64,000 bases of DNA from contig CM051033.1 of assembly GCA_027627225.1 (NCBI GenBank), positions 49,908,516 through 49,972,515 of the forward strand. The letters are read 5' to 3'. Below are positions 23,860 through 36,335 of the stretch, piece by piece; position 1 is the stretch's first letter; every line of letters starts with the position of its first letter. The position numbers and the translations under genes were made by a program. Under the pieces are notes generated by a model. The model saw only the letters and a list, made by a program, of their open reading frames with translations, made no database searches and had not been told where the DNA came from. Origin of the DNA: Congeria kusceri. Taxonomy: Eukaryota > Mollusca > Bivalvia > Myida > Dreissenidae.

Positions 23860-24230
23860 GCACGTGATTAGCGAGATTGGCTTTTCAAAACGTATGCATT
23901 GACCTCGTTCACACAATCGCAAATTACACGAGAACTAGCATACATGGGTACACCGGGAAAAATACTCGGCAATGTTCGGAGTCACATTTTTCACGAGGCC
24001 ATTTGAAAAATTCAGCCATCGGAAGATCAAATCTCGTGCTCGGCCTGTCACGTGCGCGTTGCTGTGCAGCCATGCGTGAAGCGGGAAAATTTGCCGCCAA
24101 AACCAGTCAGTTGGCGGTCAGCTGTTGGAGAGAGCAGATGCGGACGATGGAAATCCGTGGAAATGCTGTGCGCGCGATTTTATCAGAGGGTAGAAAACCA
24201 TTTCTGCATTGTATGTTGACCTTTATTTAA
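23860..24230 (+). other. GC/CpG-richer island with an open frame; possible exon or promoter
   Basis: This segment is clearly richer in CpG (CACGTGCGCG, GTGCGCGCGA) than the flanks, and a 117-codon frame crosses it from 23877. I recognise no domain. GAGGGTAGAAAA near 24186 could act as a weak splice donor. It may be a first exon or promoter of an unseen gene, or just a repeat fragment. Confidence 0.25.
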
Positions 24231-25129
24231 TCCTTTTAGTAGTTGTGATGACAGCTATGTTGTATTTTATTAATCTTTAGTTGCATAATTTTCGGATTAC
24301 GACTTGGCACTTGTGTTTATTTTTCATTTCTGAAACATGTATTTAATATTTACCAAGTAAATTTGGATTATTATAAACACCTTGAAGCCAATATCTCTAT
24401 CCGTATTCTGTTCAAAATTTGGTTCACCTTTGATTATTACCGTTTGTAGTTCGTTCAGAAACGGTAATATTGTTGTCACATTGTACGAACGCATCTGTAT
24501 CAATTCCAGAAGTCTGCGCTGAGTAGGCCTACAGTTGTGTTTCTTGGTTGGAACTGTCATCAACAAAACGTTGAATTATTCATACATTTACACACCAGAT
24601 GTAAATGAATATATTTTCCATGTAATGTAAGGTTGTTTATGTATGAGTATAAACTATTATTGTCAAATCGAGGCTCATTTTCCAATTTTTCCTTAAATTT
24701 ATGCTTCGTGACAAAATAAATAAAATGTAACAGTTTTAATTCGGTACAGCAGTATTTCATTTACACATATAGTTCACCATTGTTCCATGTTTGTTTCAGA
24801 TGTATTTAAAATTGACGTTTTTTGGGACGACTGATTCTTTGCGACTGTATGCCTATTGGCATATTGACTGTACCCTAGCTGCAATTTTCTTTTTGAAAAC
24901 TGTATGCCTAATCGTCAGTACTGTATGCCAATCACACCATTATTGTACATGTGACTGAATGCCTAATTACGCTATATGCATAACTGAAACAATAATTAAG
25001 ATTCTATATAGTCAGGGGGTAGATCGTACGTTACTTACTGGTATAGTGTAAGTGAGGAAATATCTAACTGGTACCAACAATGGCAGATTTCCGCTGATTT
25101 TTACCACCGTCGGCGTCCGCGTCTGAATT
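24231..25129. other. AT-rich intergenic DNA
   Basis: No gene seen. GTATGCC motifs around 24840-24970 (CTGTATGCCTAAT, CTGTATGCCAAT) recur and match in reverse the AGGCATACAG motifs near 27060 and 27290, hinting at a common dispersed repeat. Confidence 0.4.
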
Positions 25130-26149
25130 TGGTGTAAGCTTTTATTCAAAAGTCTTGTTACTTCAAAACTACATAAGTTATTCACTTGAAACTTGGAATA
25201 TACCTTTGTCATCAACTCCAGTGTCAGGGACAACATACCCCATAACTCTGTTTTGTATTTTGATAGAGTTATGCCCCTTTTTCACTTAGATTTTCTGGTT
25301 AAAGTTTATATTCAAAAGTTTTGTAACTTCAAAACTACATAAGTTATTCACTCGAAACTTGGAACTAACCTGTGTCATCAACTCAAGTATCAAGGGCAAC
25401 ACTTCTTATAACTCTGTTTTGTATTTTGGCAGTGTTATGCCCCATTTTTACATACATTTTCTGGTTAAAGTTTAGATTCACAAGTTTTGTAACTTTAATA
25501 CTACAAAAGCTATTCACTTGAAACTTGGAATATACCTTTGTCATCAACTCCAGTATCAGGGTTAATATTTCCCATAACTCTATTTTGTATTTTGACAGAG
25601 TTTTGCCCCTTTTTCAGATGGATTTTTTAGTTAAAGTTTATATTCAAAAGTTTGGTAACTTCAAAACTACATAAGTTATTCACTTGAAACTTGGAACCAA
25701 CCTTTGTCATCAACTCTGGTATCAGGGGCAAAATTACCCATAACTCCATTTTGTTTTTTGACAGAATTATTCTCCCTTTTCAGTTAGATTTTCTGTTTTA
25801 AGTTAATATTCAAAAGTTTTGTAACTTCAAAACTACTTAAGTTATTCACTTGAAACTTGGATCTAAACTTTCTCATCAACTCTAGTATCAGGGGCAACAT
25901 TACCAATAACTCTGTTTTGTATTTTGACAGAGTTAGCCACTTTTTACATAGACTGTTGTTTTTGCTCCAAAAATTTATAAACTATACAAGTCTTCACTTA
26001 AAAGATTTTGCTCCAAAAATTTATAAACTGTACAAGGCTTCACTTAAAAGTGTTTTTTTTTAACAAATGTATGCCCCTTCCACTATCCAAAATATGTACC
26101 AACTGAAATACTTGGAATAGTCTAACGCCCTGTCCTCTGACAGCTCTTG
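25130..26149 (+). mobile_element. HINE-like element F, five 166-bp units
   Basis: The landmark ACTTCAAAACTAC recurs with C at 25161, 25327, 25493, 25659 and 25825, exactly 166 bp each time. Units hold TTCACTTGAAACTTGG, ATCAACTC and CATAACTCTGTTTTG. The 3' end has GGAATAGTCTAACGC, a CTGTC/GACAG stem and CTCTTG, the same end type as element D (34007-36335). The 5' hairpin is missing or decayed. Confidence 0.75.
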
Positions 26150-26992
26150 TTGAATGTTTTATACAGGATTTGTGGAAGATTGATATATAATGTTCTAGAT
26201 TTGACTTAATCTTTATTTGCAGGATGATCTACAGTTATTCATTTACCCTCAGTATAAATCGTGTAGGTGTACTGTCAGGAATAAAAAAGTTATTGAAAAG
26301 TTTATACGCACTTGCTTGGTTGTTTAAGAATTGAACGGCTTATTATTTTGCCTTCTTGGGCAATTTATAAAGTGTTATAAGCAGTTTTTGTACTAGGGAG
26401 AACTCGAAAAGCTCCTGAACCATGATTGTTTCGTACAAGCAACCGTCGTGTAAGCGTCGAAATTCGAAATGTAGCCCCCTTTTCACATCTGTGGATCACA
26501 GTAACCCCACTTACCGTAACTATACCTGTTAATAGGGTACAATCTACCTCCTGTATTGTGAATTGAGTTCATTTTGGATGAAAATTAAAAAAAGCTTCAA
26601 TACATGAATATAAACTTGACCAATAGTTGATTTAGTCTTCACAAACGCCATTTAATTACATCGTTTGTCGTTTGTGTTTTCTACGTGATTTAGTCACTTA
26701 GTCGTTTTCACGCTGTTATCTTGAACCAAGAAAACAATATCGCAAATCATGCATACACTCTTTAATCACTTTCAATAAACAATATAAAAAAATGTTCAAA
26801 TTTTCATCAAATAATCCTGTCTTCTGGCCAGAAACGTTGTAAGAACCTCAAACATTTTACAGATAAAGGACTAATTATTACGGGTAAATATCATTACATA
26901 GATTTTTGTAAAATGTAAATAACACAGGTTGTTTTCATTTCAAGAATTACTTCAGTCCACATATACACTTAAATCACGTTAAAACGAGTATA
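26150..26992. other. AT-rich intergenic DNA
   Basis: Nothing coding or repetitive was recognised. Confidence 0.4.
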
Positions 26993-27445
26993 TGCCAGAT
27001 TACTGAAGTTGCATATTTAGTTTTATATGCGACTAACATACAGTTAAAATGTATTGTGCAATTAGGCATACAGTACACGATTTGAGAAATTTTCATTTGA
27101 AGCCATTGAATATAAGATTTATGAATACATCTCTCTACTATAAAATGTTACCGTAATGCATATGTAATTACTATATCTGGAAAAGCACTTCTGACAAATA
27201 TTAATGAATGTGTGCCATATTACTAAAGTTGCGATTAGGATACAGTCAAAATGCGACTAACATACAGTTAAAAATAATGTGCAGTGCAGTTAGGCATACA
27301 ATATGGTTTTCGACATGTTCATTTACAGTCAAATATAAAGATCCACAGCACATCTACCTACTGTAAAATGCGGCTGTAACTCGTATAATTTATCAATAAA
27401 TTAATATAGAAGTAACACTTCTGGCATATATTTGTTTGATAATGT
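26993..27445. repeat. Diverged tandem duplication, ~220-bp unit
   Basis: TGCCAGATTACTGAAGTTGC at 26993 matches TGCCATATTACTAAAGTTGC at 27213. The match continues through GCGACTAACATACAGTTAAAA, AGGCATACA, CTACTGTAAAATG-like and ACTTCTG blocks. Old duplication with many differences. Confidence 0.65.
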
Positions 27446-28307
27446 AACCGATTTATATACTTTTTGATATTTGTGAAGTAACGGGCCTACCGACTTTCTG
27501 TATTGCTTCATGATTTCTCAATAATTCTCTGAAGGGAATGTCTATTTATGAAAACCACATGTAATTGAAACTATGCTGGGTGAATCAGAAGACTCTACAC
27601 ATACATTTCCTTTTGATTTTAAGAGAAATGACTTCCAACAATATCCAATAACGATTAAGTAAATCAAAAACATAAAGAACTGTATGCCTACTCGGCACTG
27701 ACTCCCGGAATTGCTACAGTTCCGTCCGTACACTGTGGTTGTGCTCCCAGCACCAAACAAGCTGTCTGCATATTTGTTATTAAGCCTTTGGTGCCAAGTA
27801 ATGATGCCGATGTTACTAGTTTAACCTTATACAATAAATAACTATTACACTTTTACCAGTTGTTTTTACGTAAAATTTCAATTTTAACATAATAATACAC
27901 AAACGAATCAAATTATTTAAGAAAACAAACTTGGTTTGACATTGTTGAGACTTATTTAACCTAAATGTGTGTCCTATTGGACTTATTGGGGACAGTTTAT
28001 CATCTTACCATTTTGACTTGGGACTGCCTTTGCCTGCTCCTTTCATAGTTATCTCCCTTCGCAAAAGGTGCGAGAATTGTGTAAAAGTCAAGTTCCGATG
28101 AATATGAAGGTTCTTATTGTTACATTCAAATATTTTTCACTCCTATTGTTTTGTGAGCAGCAGACAAAAATTCTCACAAAACTGATTTTTACTTGCATTT
28201 TGCGAGTTTGCGAGTGCTAAATTCATGCCCTGCTTGAAGTTGAAATCTTAGCATTTTACATTACAATGTTGGAAAATTCATTCTCCAATCATTCTCCAAT
28301 TTAATCG
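27446..28307. other. AT-rich intergenic DNA
   Basis: A 72-codon minus frame at 27542-27760 encodes one membrane-like segment (residues ~28-45) but matches nothing I know. No supported gene. Confidence 0.35.
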
Positions 28308-28600
28308 TTGAGTAGTCTGATGCCTGCAATTTACAATTTAGTCCTTTTTCCATCACTCTTGAGATCATACTGCTCAAGCTTGATCTATGTTGTGGTCAGT
28401 GGTTGTCCGTTGTGTATTGTTGAGTAGTCTGATGCCTGCAATTTAAAATTTAGTCCTTTTTCTATCACTTGGGCCCATACTGCTCAAGCTTGATCTATGT
28501 TGTGGTCAGTGGTTGTCCCTTGTGTATTGTTGAGTAGTCTGATGCCTGCAATTTAAAATTTAGTCCTTTTTCTATCACTTGGGCCCATACTGATATAGTT
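28308..28600. repeat. Tandem repeat, ~111-bp unit, about 2.7 copies
   Basis: TTGAGTAGTCTGATGCCTGC starts at 28308, 28420 and 28530. The second and third units are almost identical, while the first differs more. The last unit breaks off near 28600. Confidence 0.85.
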
Positions 28601-29916
28601 GATCTATATTGTGCTGACCGATGTATATTGTCGTCCATTGTCCAGGGGTGGATCCATGATTTCTGAATGGGGGGGGGGGGCGTAAACTTTTGATCATACA
28701 GTAATACATGTAACCCCTTTATGTTCTCTGTGGGTCTGCAGTGATCAGCTACAGATCCGTATCCGAGATATATAATACATTTTTGAACAACATCATCATC
28801 GTTATCATCATCATCGTCATTGTGAAATGCACCTTGTTCCACAGAATAAATTAATACTTCGTCGGATTATGTTCGAATGAAATGTTAATTCATCTGTATG
28901 TCATGCATAAATTGCCCTTGTTTGATGTGCCTGTCAATGAATACGTATTTGACATTAAATGTTATATATCAGGAACGTCTTTAAACATGTAAAATTTGTA
29001 GCTGACTACATTCAAACACACACGCAATAAGAATTATTTGTATTATTCATTTACCGAAGTGTAACTGTCTCTTTTGGAAGGGAATGTTATTAAGTAACTC
29101 ACACGTTCACAGTCATGCTTATCTTGTTTTCAAATGTGCTATGCATTGTGCTTAAGTTTTTCATAGAAACAAACTGACGGACAGACAGATGAACATGTTT
29201 CACACGAAATATTGTGAAAGATACTCGTATGATTGTATGATTGCATTGTGAACTGATAAGCAAGTGATGCCGACACACAATTTCGCTGACATGGTGCCGG
29301 AAAAAATATGAAACCACCAGGAATTGGAGCCAACATTGTGGACACCCCTTTCTTTATCACGTTATATTTTTCTTATGAATACATAAAACACTATGACATT
29401 TAGTGTGATTCACTAAGGGAAACATTGAACAAAAAGCTTGTGGGTTTAGATTTGTTGGGACTTGCCTATTTACTGAGACAAAATTGTTTAAACTCGAAAG
29501 TAGTGATTGATTTGACTTGAATTTGGGCTTCAAATCAAAATTAATTTTGTTTACCATTGCCTACCTACCCAACGAAAAGGTCCCTACTCAAAAGTTTTTT
29601 TGTGTTAAATCCACATATCAAAATGCAATTCTTATGGTGTTTTATGGAACTTGTGAAAACAACAGGCAGTTTGTCAGCAATTAAAGATGATTGCTAGCAA
29701 GCTCTCCTTATATCAAACAAACAAACAACAAACAAATATTTATTCACTTAAGCATATTACAGCTCATCGTGTTGACCAAATTCATAATAAGACAGACATG
29801 CGTGGAAATAATAAATAATAAAATATTAGTAATCACAGAGCCGGTAAATAACAGCATATTTATCTAATACACAATTCATGAACAATGGATCTAATAATCT
29901 GCTTGTATGGGTAAAA
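28601..29916. other. Intergenic; contains one hAT-like terminal motif
   Basis: At about 28643 CAGGGGTGGATCCATGA followed by a G run resembles a common hAT-type end. A reversed CGGATCCAAAGGGGGG lies near 31490-31515. The interior does not look like one element, so I do not join them. Frames on the minus strand (28495-28842, 29099-29557) have no known domains. Confidence 0.3.
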
Positions 29917-29924
29917 CGTGTGTG

Positions 29925-29967
<43 letters not shown>

Positions 29968-30022
29968 ATGCGTGCGTGCATGCGTGCGTGTGTGTGCGTG
30001 CGTGTGTGTGTGTGTGTGTGTA
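29917..30022. repeat. GT/GTGC microsatellite
   Basis: A run of TG repeats passing into TGCG/TGCA repeats and back to TG. The Cys/Val-rich frame across it is an artefact. Confidence 0.95.
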
Positions 30023-30280
30023 TATGTATGCATGCATTTTTGACACGGCGTATATTTATACTTGAACTTTGCTACAACATAAACCCTTTAATTAGGGCAA
30101 CCTAGTACATGGTAGATTGCCATAAAGGATTCGTATGTATTAACTTTAACGAGTCTTTAATATGGGATGCCATTTTTTTTTGGCAGTCTAAAACGAAAAC
30201 AAAATTTAGACAGCCCTAATGGCATATATGCTGTCGAAATGTCTATGTATGTTGCTCGAGTAGCAGTCTTTGTGTGAGTT

Positions 30281-30281
<1 letters not shown>

Positions 30282-30315
<34 letters not shown>

Positions 30316-30341
30316 GTGTGTGTGTGTGTGTGTGCGTGTGT
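30282..30341. repeat. GT microsatellite
   Basis: About 60 bp of TG dinucleotides with two CG interruptions. Confidence 0.95.
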
Positions 30342-30502
30342 AAGGTAGGGGGAGATATAGTATGCGTGAGGGTGTTGTGTGGTAGTATATAATGAACTGA
30401 TTTGGTATATAAACACATGTTTGAGGAAAAACAATGATAACAGGCAACAAATACATTCATTTCTTAATAAACTGTACATAAATGACGTTAACAAACCTTG
30501 AG

Positions 30503-30934
30503 TTAGAGAAACATATAATTATCTCTTTTCTTAAAGCATGTTATACAGTAAATAGCTAACTTCCTAAGCGTTCCTTTATTATTGCTATTCACAAGTTTCA
30601 AAAATTTGTGCATACTTGGTCTTGTTGAGAAGTATGTTGGTATGTATTTGGTTCTTTCTTCTAAATAAAACGGACATTTAACTATAAAGTGATACTCGTC
30701 TTCTAAGTCGTTAAGATTACATAAAGTGCACTTTCTTTCGTTTCTGCTAATGTTATAATGTCTGCCAGTTTCAATCAACAATTTATGTGATGATAGGCGT
30801 ATTTTAGCAATGATATTTCTATGTTTTTTATTGTCAATAACATCTAAATACAGAGACCTTTCAAATACAGGTTTAAGTTCTTTGTAAATTAGTAATGAGG
30901 TTGATGAATCAACATTAACTCTCCACTCAGACAC
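30503..30934 (-). pseudogene. C-terminal fragment of a LINE reverse transcriptase
   Basis: A 143-residue frame shows the tail found in many invertebrate non-LTR elements: an IRLSSHKLLIETGRHY-like block, then KCTLCN...EDEYHFIVKCPFY, a C-x2-C...H-x4-C zinc-binding pattern (zf-RVT type), ending with basic and aromatic residues. No reverse transcriptase core precedes it, so it is 5' truncated. The frame opens to the N-terminal side only to a stop just upstream. This is typical of a dead LINE insertion. The family is assigned from pattern recognition only. Confidence 0.65.
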
Positions 30935-32024
30935 CTGATGATAATATTAAACGCAATGTCTGTGTGATATGTTATATTTTGTTATATTTTGATGCTAAAT
31001 GGATCATTAATAAATTTACATTTTTTTTTTCAAAAAAAAATGCCTACCTACCTACCCGCTACCAGCAACTTTGGGTAGGCAATGGCAAATTAACAATTTT
31101 TTAAGGTTGGCCTCATATTTATTCGAAAAGTATAAATTTCTTTTATGTGGTATGACTGGTATCATGTGCTAATGGTGTATTGTATCTGACATCTAATATT
31201 ATATATGAATTTATAAAAGAAAACAATATCATCCACAAACCAAGGTATATATACCCATTGTCTATAGATTATAGTTTTCGCTTAAAATTAGTGCTGGTAC
31301 TATGTTGTACGTAAGAAATCGTAGGGGGCAGGCTAGGTTGGTTATCTTGGCTGAAGTTAATGTGTATATTTTACCAAAGTGAGTGAGCGAAGTGAGCAAA
31401 ACATTTTTTTAGCATAATTTACCCAGTTTTGACAGTTTTATATATGCCCATATATTTATGGTACGGGAGGTTTTTTTGGGGGGGGTCGCCCCCCCCCCTT
31501 TGGATCCGCTTGTGCAATGTCCACAATTTCCTATGAAACTGTTTTCAGTAGACAAAATTCTGTTTGTCATTTCAAACTTCAAGTTAAAAATAGCTTTGGG
31601 AACATGATCATTGCCATTGCAGGAGCAACATGTACCAAAATTTGAAAGCATGAATCTGTTGGGAAAAACAGCCTTTTTGATTTGGAACTAAAATGTGAAT
31701 AAATTTTACACAGAAATATATTTTATTCCTGATCTAAATTTCAATTTATTTTAAATTGTTTCATTCCAAAGATCATGATTCAAGGTTAACAGAATAATTA
31801 TAGTCATTCCAATATTTATGGGAAGACAAATAGATTTTGCACAGGTTGTCCAGTTGGTCCGTCCACAAAGAATGTGCGTCCATGACGAATGTGTGCCTAT
31901 TTGAAAACCACCACACCAAGTCAGTTGGAGGTAAGATTTGTTGATTGTAATTGATATCATGCCTAAGCGTGCAAACATGTGGTAAACAGTTGTGGTCATT
32001 ATTTGTCCGATTTGTCCAACATAT
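30935..32024. other. Intergenic, with a (CCTA) stretch and poly-G/C tracts
   Basis: TGCCTACCTACCTACCCG near 31042 and GGGTAGGCAATGGCAAATT near 31072 are the inverse of ACCATTGCCTACCTACCC near 29553. Poly-G then poly-C lies near 31471-31500. No gene seen. Confidence 0.35.
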
Positions 32025-32300
32025 TTCTGATGTGTACAAAATATTTTCAATCAATCCAACATATTTCCAAATTGTCTGGTATTTCCAATGTGTAGACCAT
32101 AATTCTGCATTGTCCACTATATTTCCAATGTGTAATGTGTCCACCATGTTTCCAATGCGTCGTCCATGTTTCCAATGCGTCCACCATAATTCCGAATAGT
32201 CCACCACAAATCTGAATAGTCCACCGTATTTCCGAATTGTCCATAATTCTGTAGTGTCCACCCTATTTCCAAATGGTCCTCCATATTTCAGGTTCGTCCA
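32025..32300. repeat. Minisatellite of ~20-bp units (TCCACCATATTTCCAAATTG type)
   Basis: At least ten degenerate copies of GTCCACCATRTTTCCRAAT-like units. Minus-strand frames reading through it give repeating W-K-Y-G/H-W-K motifs that are only translations of the minisatellite. Confidence 0.8.
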
Positions 32301-33065
32301 TTATATTATTAAATTATCATTTTTAAGCTCGACTTTTTGAAGAAAAGGCAAGCTATTCTACTCGCCCCAGCATTGGCATCCGTGTCCGGGCTAGGTTAAT
32401 TTTTTTCGGTTAGCCAGTTTCTCAGGAATTACTTAGGGTAGTTAATAACCTTAAAACTTTTATTTCCCATATTAAATTGAACCTATGGGCCAAGTTTGGT
32501 AACTTTAGTTTGAAATTTGTCAAAATTATGGGCATTTTTACATTTCGAAATTTTGTATATACGCTATTTGGATAGGTTAGAGGATTTCATTCAAACTTGA
32601 AACACGTATTCCCTATAATAAAATGAACCTGTAGACACATTTTTATACTTTAGTTTGAAATTTGTCAAAAATATGTGCTTTCTTACTTAGCATTACTTTA
32701 CTTGGGACTGTATCTGGGGTGTGTTGGTTGGGGTCAATGTCAAGGTCACTGTTACTTAAAATAGAAAAGACAGTTTTGTGCTCAATAACACGAGAACAAA
32801 TTGAAAAGTTAACTTAAAAGTATATCTTTTACTTCAACGGGCGCACGGACGGGACCTTCAGGGGCATTTAGTTATCACGTTGTTCGTCCTTCTGTTTGTC
32901 CGTCCATCTCGTTTCTTGTTCGGAGTTAAAACTATAAAAGTATTGAAAGGATTCTAATTATACCTCTTATAATGATACCGAAGTGCAGAGTACAAGGACC
33001 ATAACTCCTTCTGTCAAAACACTTCTTTGGGGGCTGACACTGACAACACATGTTTGGGGCATGTA

Positions 33066-33492
33066 CCGTAAATTCTCGCGTATAGGATGCCTCCGCGTAT
33101 AAGACGCGCCTAAAAACTCAGATCCTTATTTTTAGGAAAAAAAATCTGCGATTTGAGATCTTCTAAACATAATTTTTGTTGTGAAAATCGCAATGCGGAT
33201 ACATTACACTAGATGTGTTTTCGCTGTATTGAGAGGTGTTGAGAAGTCTCAAGTGTCAACACCTTTTAATATTACATAATACTATATTTTCAAAAGATAC
33301 CAATATAAAACAGTACGAAACGTATCTGGTACGAATGCTTGCTTATATAAGCATCTTAGTGATGTCGATCGAGCGTCTATTCAAAATGGCGCCCAAAACA
33401 CCACAGATGATATTTATGATAGAAAAACTAGGAGTTTTTGCTGCTGCGAATTTTGGCTGAAAAAAGTGCGGCTTATACACGAGAAATTACGG
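33066..33492. mobile_element. 427-bp MITE with TA duplication (Tc1/mariner-like)
   Basis: The inverted ends CCGTAAATTCTCGCGTATA and, reversed, CCGTAATTTCTCGTGTATA are flanked on both sides by TA (33064-33065 and 33493-33494). TA duplication fits Tc1/mariner or a similar superfamily. The 74-codon frame inside has no transposase motif. Confidence 0.75.
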
Positions 33493-34006
33493 TAACCAGA
33501 AACAAGCCTTTATTCTTTTAAGCCTGACTAAAAATCTGTGAGAATGTTTGGTTATTGTCTGACACAAATTCTTGTTGTACTTTACAGCATCATAATGCAC
33601 TTTTCAGGTCGTACAAAATAAGATCTTCATAGTTCATAAAGAGGTTTTTGTTTGTTGACTGCTTTGGGATTCTTTATTGTGGCAGTCATAGTGGTGTTTC
33701 TCTTTTATAATTCGTCATCTAGTAGTTCTTGAAATGTGTATACGATATTGCATACAGATGTCACATAGTAGTTAGTGTATCCACTTTAGTAGGAATTATT
33801 TTTGGTGGTTTCGTGGACTATGATATTGTGCTGCTCTTTCTCGGACTGCAGCTGTAAAGTTGAATGCACGAGAGTTAAATTTGCTGTGTGTCGCCCAAAC
33901 TGAGGTTTATTGAAAGGGATGTTTGCATAGTAGACATTTTTAGCTCAACGTTTACAAAAAAAAGTAGAGCAAATGTCGATGCCCTGTGGTCTGTGTCAAA
34001 GGTTTT
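33493..34006. other. Non-coding segment with a partial HINE start
   Basis: At about 33941 TTTTTAGCTCAACGTTTAC followed by AAGTAGAGC resembles a HINE 5' end, but no matching body follows before element D starts at 34007. Confidence 0.4.
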
Positions 34007-36335
34007 AGCTCAACTATTCATAGAATAGTTCGAGCTATACTACTCACCCGTTCGTCTGCGTCGGCAAAATGCTTATGTTAAGGGATGCGTGCAAGATGTC
34101 CATATCTTTGTAATTACTACAGATATTCAACTGAAACTTCACACATGCCTTCAGGGTCATTGTATCAGGTCACTAGCCAAGATCCATAACTGTGACCAGC
34201 ATTTTAGCAGAATTATGCCCCTTTTTGTACTTCAAAATGTCAGGTTAAGGTTTGCATGAAAGAGAAATTTCAGGTTACGGTTTGCGTGCAACAAGTACAC
34301 CTCTCTGTAACTACTACAGATATTCAATTGAAACTTCACACATGTGTTCGAGGTCATTATGCGAGGTCATTGACCAAGGCCCATAACTCTGTCCTGCAAT
34401 TGAGCAGAATTATGCCCCTTTTTGTGCTTTGCAAATCAGGTTAAAGTTTGCGTGCAACAACTCCATATCTCTATATCTACTACAATATATTCAATTGAAA
34501 CTTCACACATGCCTAAAGGGTCATTATATAAGGTAACTGGCCAAGACCTATAACATGTGACCAGCGTTTGAGCAGAATTATGCCCCTTTTTTGTACTTAT
34601 AAATTCAGGTTCAAGTTTGCGTGCAACAACTCCATATCTCTAGAACTCGAGAACGAATTCAGCTATTGTAATGAAACTTCATACATAGATACCTTATAGC
34701 GAGGCCTCACTTGGGATTGCATATGGGGTGGGTGGGGTCAAGGTCCCAGTTACTAAAAATAGAAAAACGGTTTCCGCTCAATAACTTCAGAACACATTGA
34801 GATATTTTAATGAAACTTTATACACAGATACCTTATATTCAGACCTCCCTTTGGATTGCATATGGGGTGGGTGGGGTCAAGGTCACTGTTACTAAAAATT
34901 TAAAAACTATTTCCACTCAATAAATTGAGAACGCATTGAGATATTTTAATAAAAGTTAATAACATTAACATCTTATGCTAGGTTCCCACTATCGTGTGAT
35001 CCATCACGAATGCCACGAACTCCAATCGCATCTGATCGTGGTATTTCCATGAGATATCAGGCTTGGATACGATGTGATGCGAGAACATCGCTCGGTGGCG
35101 ATCTTGCCATGATCTGTTAATTACAGGTGTCACGATCTGTCAAGGTCTGACCTCCAGTTTAGATGCAATTACATACGTTCCGTTGGGATAGTTTCAATCG
35201 AGTCCACGATTGGGTCTCGATCTGACACATTAATAACGATCATGTTCCCCGTATTAGGAAGTTCAAGTACTTGCAGAAAAGTACCAATACGCTTATCACG
35301 AATCAATGCGCTCCGTAACGATTGGATACAATTGTGGTCGAGATGTCTCGCACAATCATGATCGATTAAGATCACGATTTGAGATACAACTGGACCCAAA
35401 TAATATGAATACAGCCCGACTGACTATTGACTTCATTGTTTCTTAAGATCGCAACACATCTTGACAGAGCGTGGTGCTTTTCTTGTCAAAGATTTATCTG
35501 ATCACCACGATTTGGATGCTCGATTAGATACCATTTGTCGCGCTTTGTTACTGTGCAATAAGATCTGATACGATGATCCCGATGGACAATTGATCGCAGT
35601 TGATCGTGTTAATAGTAGAGAATTTTTGAACCGTTCAAAATCTTTCTTCGCTTAACATGATTGCCACGACTGACCTATAGATCAGTGAGTGATAAGATCT
35701 GATAGGATCACCACGATTGGTCCACGATTAAGACCAGGATTTCAATTGTGACGCGAATCGTGATAGTGGGAACCTAGCATTATATCGAGACCTTGCTTGG
35801 AATTGCATTCGGGGTGGATGGGGTCAAGGTCACTGTTACTAAAACTAGAAAAACGGTTTCCGCACAATAACTTGAAAACGCATTGAAATACTTTAAAGAT
35901 ACTTCATACAGGGACTTCACTTTGGATTACATATGGGGTGGGTGGGGTCAAGGTCACTGTTACTGATAATAGAAAAATCAGTAACTTGAGAACGCATTGA
36001 GATATTTTAATGAAACTTGATACATAGATACCTTATATCGAAACCTCGCTTGGGATTGCATATGGGTGGGGCCAAGGTCAGTTATTAAAAATAGAAAAAG
36101 GTTTCCGCTCATTAATTTGAGAAAGCATTGAGATATTTTCAGGAAACTTCATACATAGCTACCTTACATTGAGACCTCGCTTTGGATTGCAAATGGGGTG
36201 GGTGGGGTCAAGGCCACTGTTACTAAAAATAGAAAAACTGTTTCCGCTCAATATTTTCTTGTTTGTGGTGGTAAAATCCCATAACTCTAAAAAAGCAGTT
36301 GAATAGTCGAGCGCGCTGTCCTGAGACAGCTCTTG
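34007..36335 (+). mobile_element. HINE-like element D with two unit types and an internal insertion
   Basis: The 5' hairpin at 34007-34036 pairs AACTATTC with GAATAGTT inside AGCTC/GAGCT. First come about three ~166-bp units related to element F, then about 139-bp units with GCATATGGGGTGGGTGGGGTCAAGGTC-like sequence. The 3' end has GAATAGTCGAGC (36301-36312), inverse to the 5' end, the stem GCTGTC/GACAGC and CTCTTG. The 804-bp TIR element at 34976-35779 interrupts the second array. Confidence 0.75.
34976..35779. mobile_element. 804-bp TIR DNA element, non-autonomous, TTA target duplication
   Basis: A perfect 18-bp inverted repeat TGCTAGGTTCCCACTATC at both ends, flanked by TTA at 34973-34975 and 35780-35782. 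The host repeat is clearly split (the unit reads CTTATATCGAGACC across the site). The interior is rich in CACGAT/ATCGTG words. No transposase. TTA duplication and length would fit PIF/Harbinger MITEs, but the ends alone do not prove it. A sister copy is at 40371. Confidence 0.85.

Noticed and set aside
29878..30105. Cys/Val/Arg-rich frame
   Set aside because: Translation of the TG/TGCG microsatellite.
29553..31090. Inverted CATTGCCTACC/GGTAGGCAATG pair as ends of one element
   Set aside because: The match is short, one side has additional CCTA units, and no duplication is visible.
28643..31515. Possible 2.9-kb hAT element between CAGGGGTGGATCC and a reversed GGATCCAAAGGGGGG
   Set aside because: Ends match only loosely and the interior holds unrelated microsatellites and a LINE fragment; no target duplication was found.
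31773..32261. 162-codon minus frame with repeated W-K-Y and H-W-K motifs
   Set aside because: It runs through the ~20-bp minisatellite and only translates that repeat.
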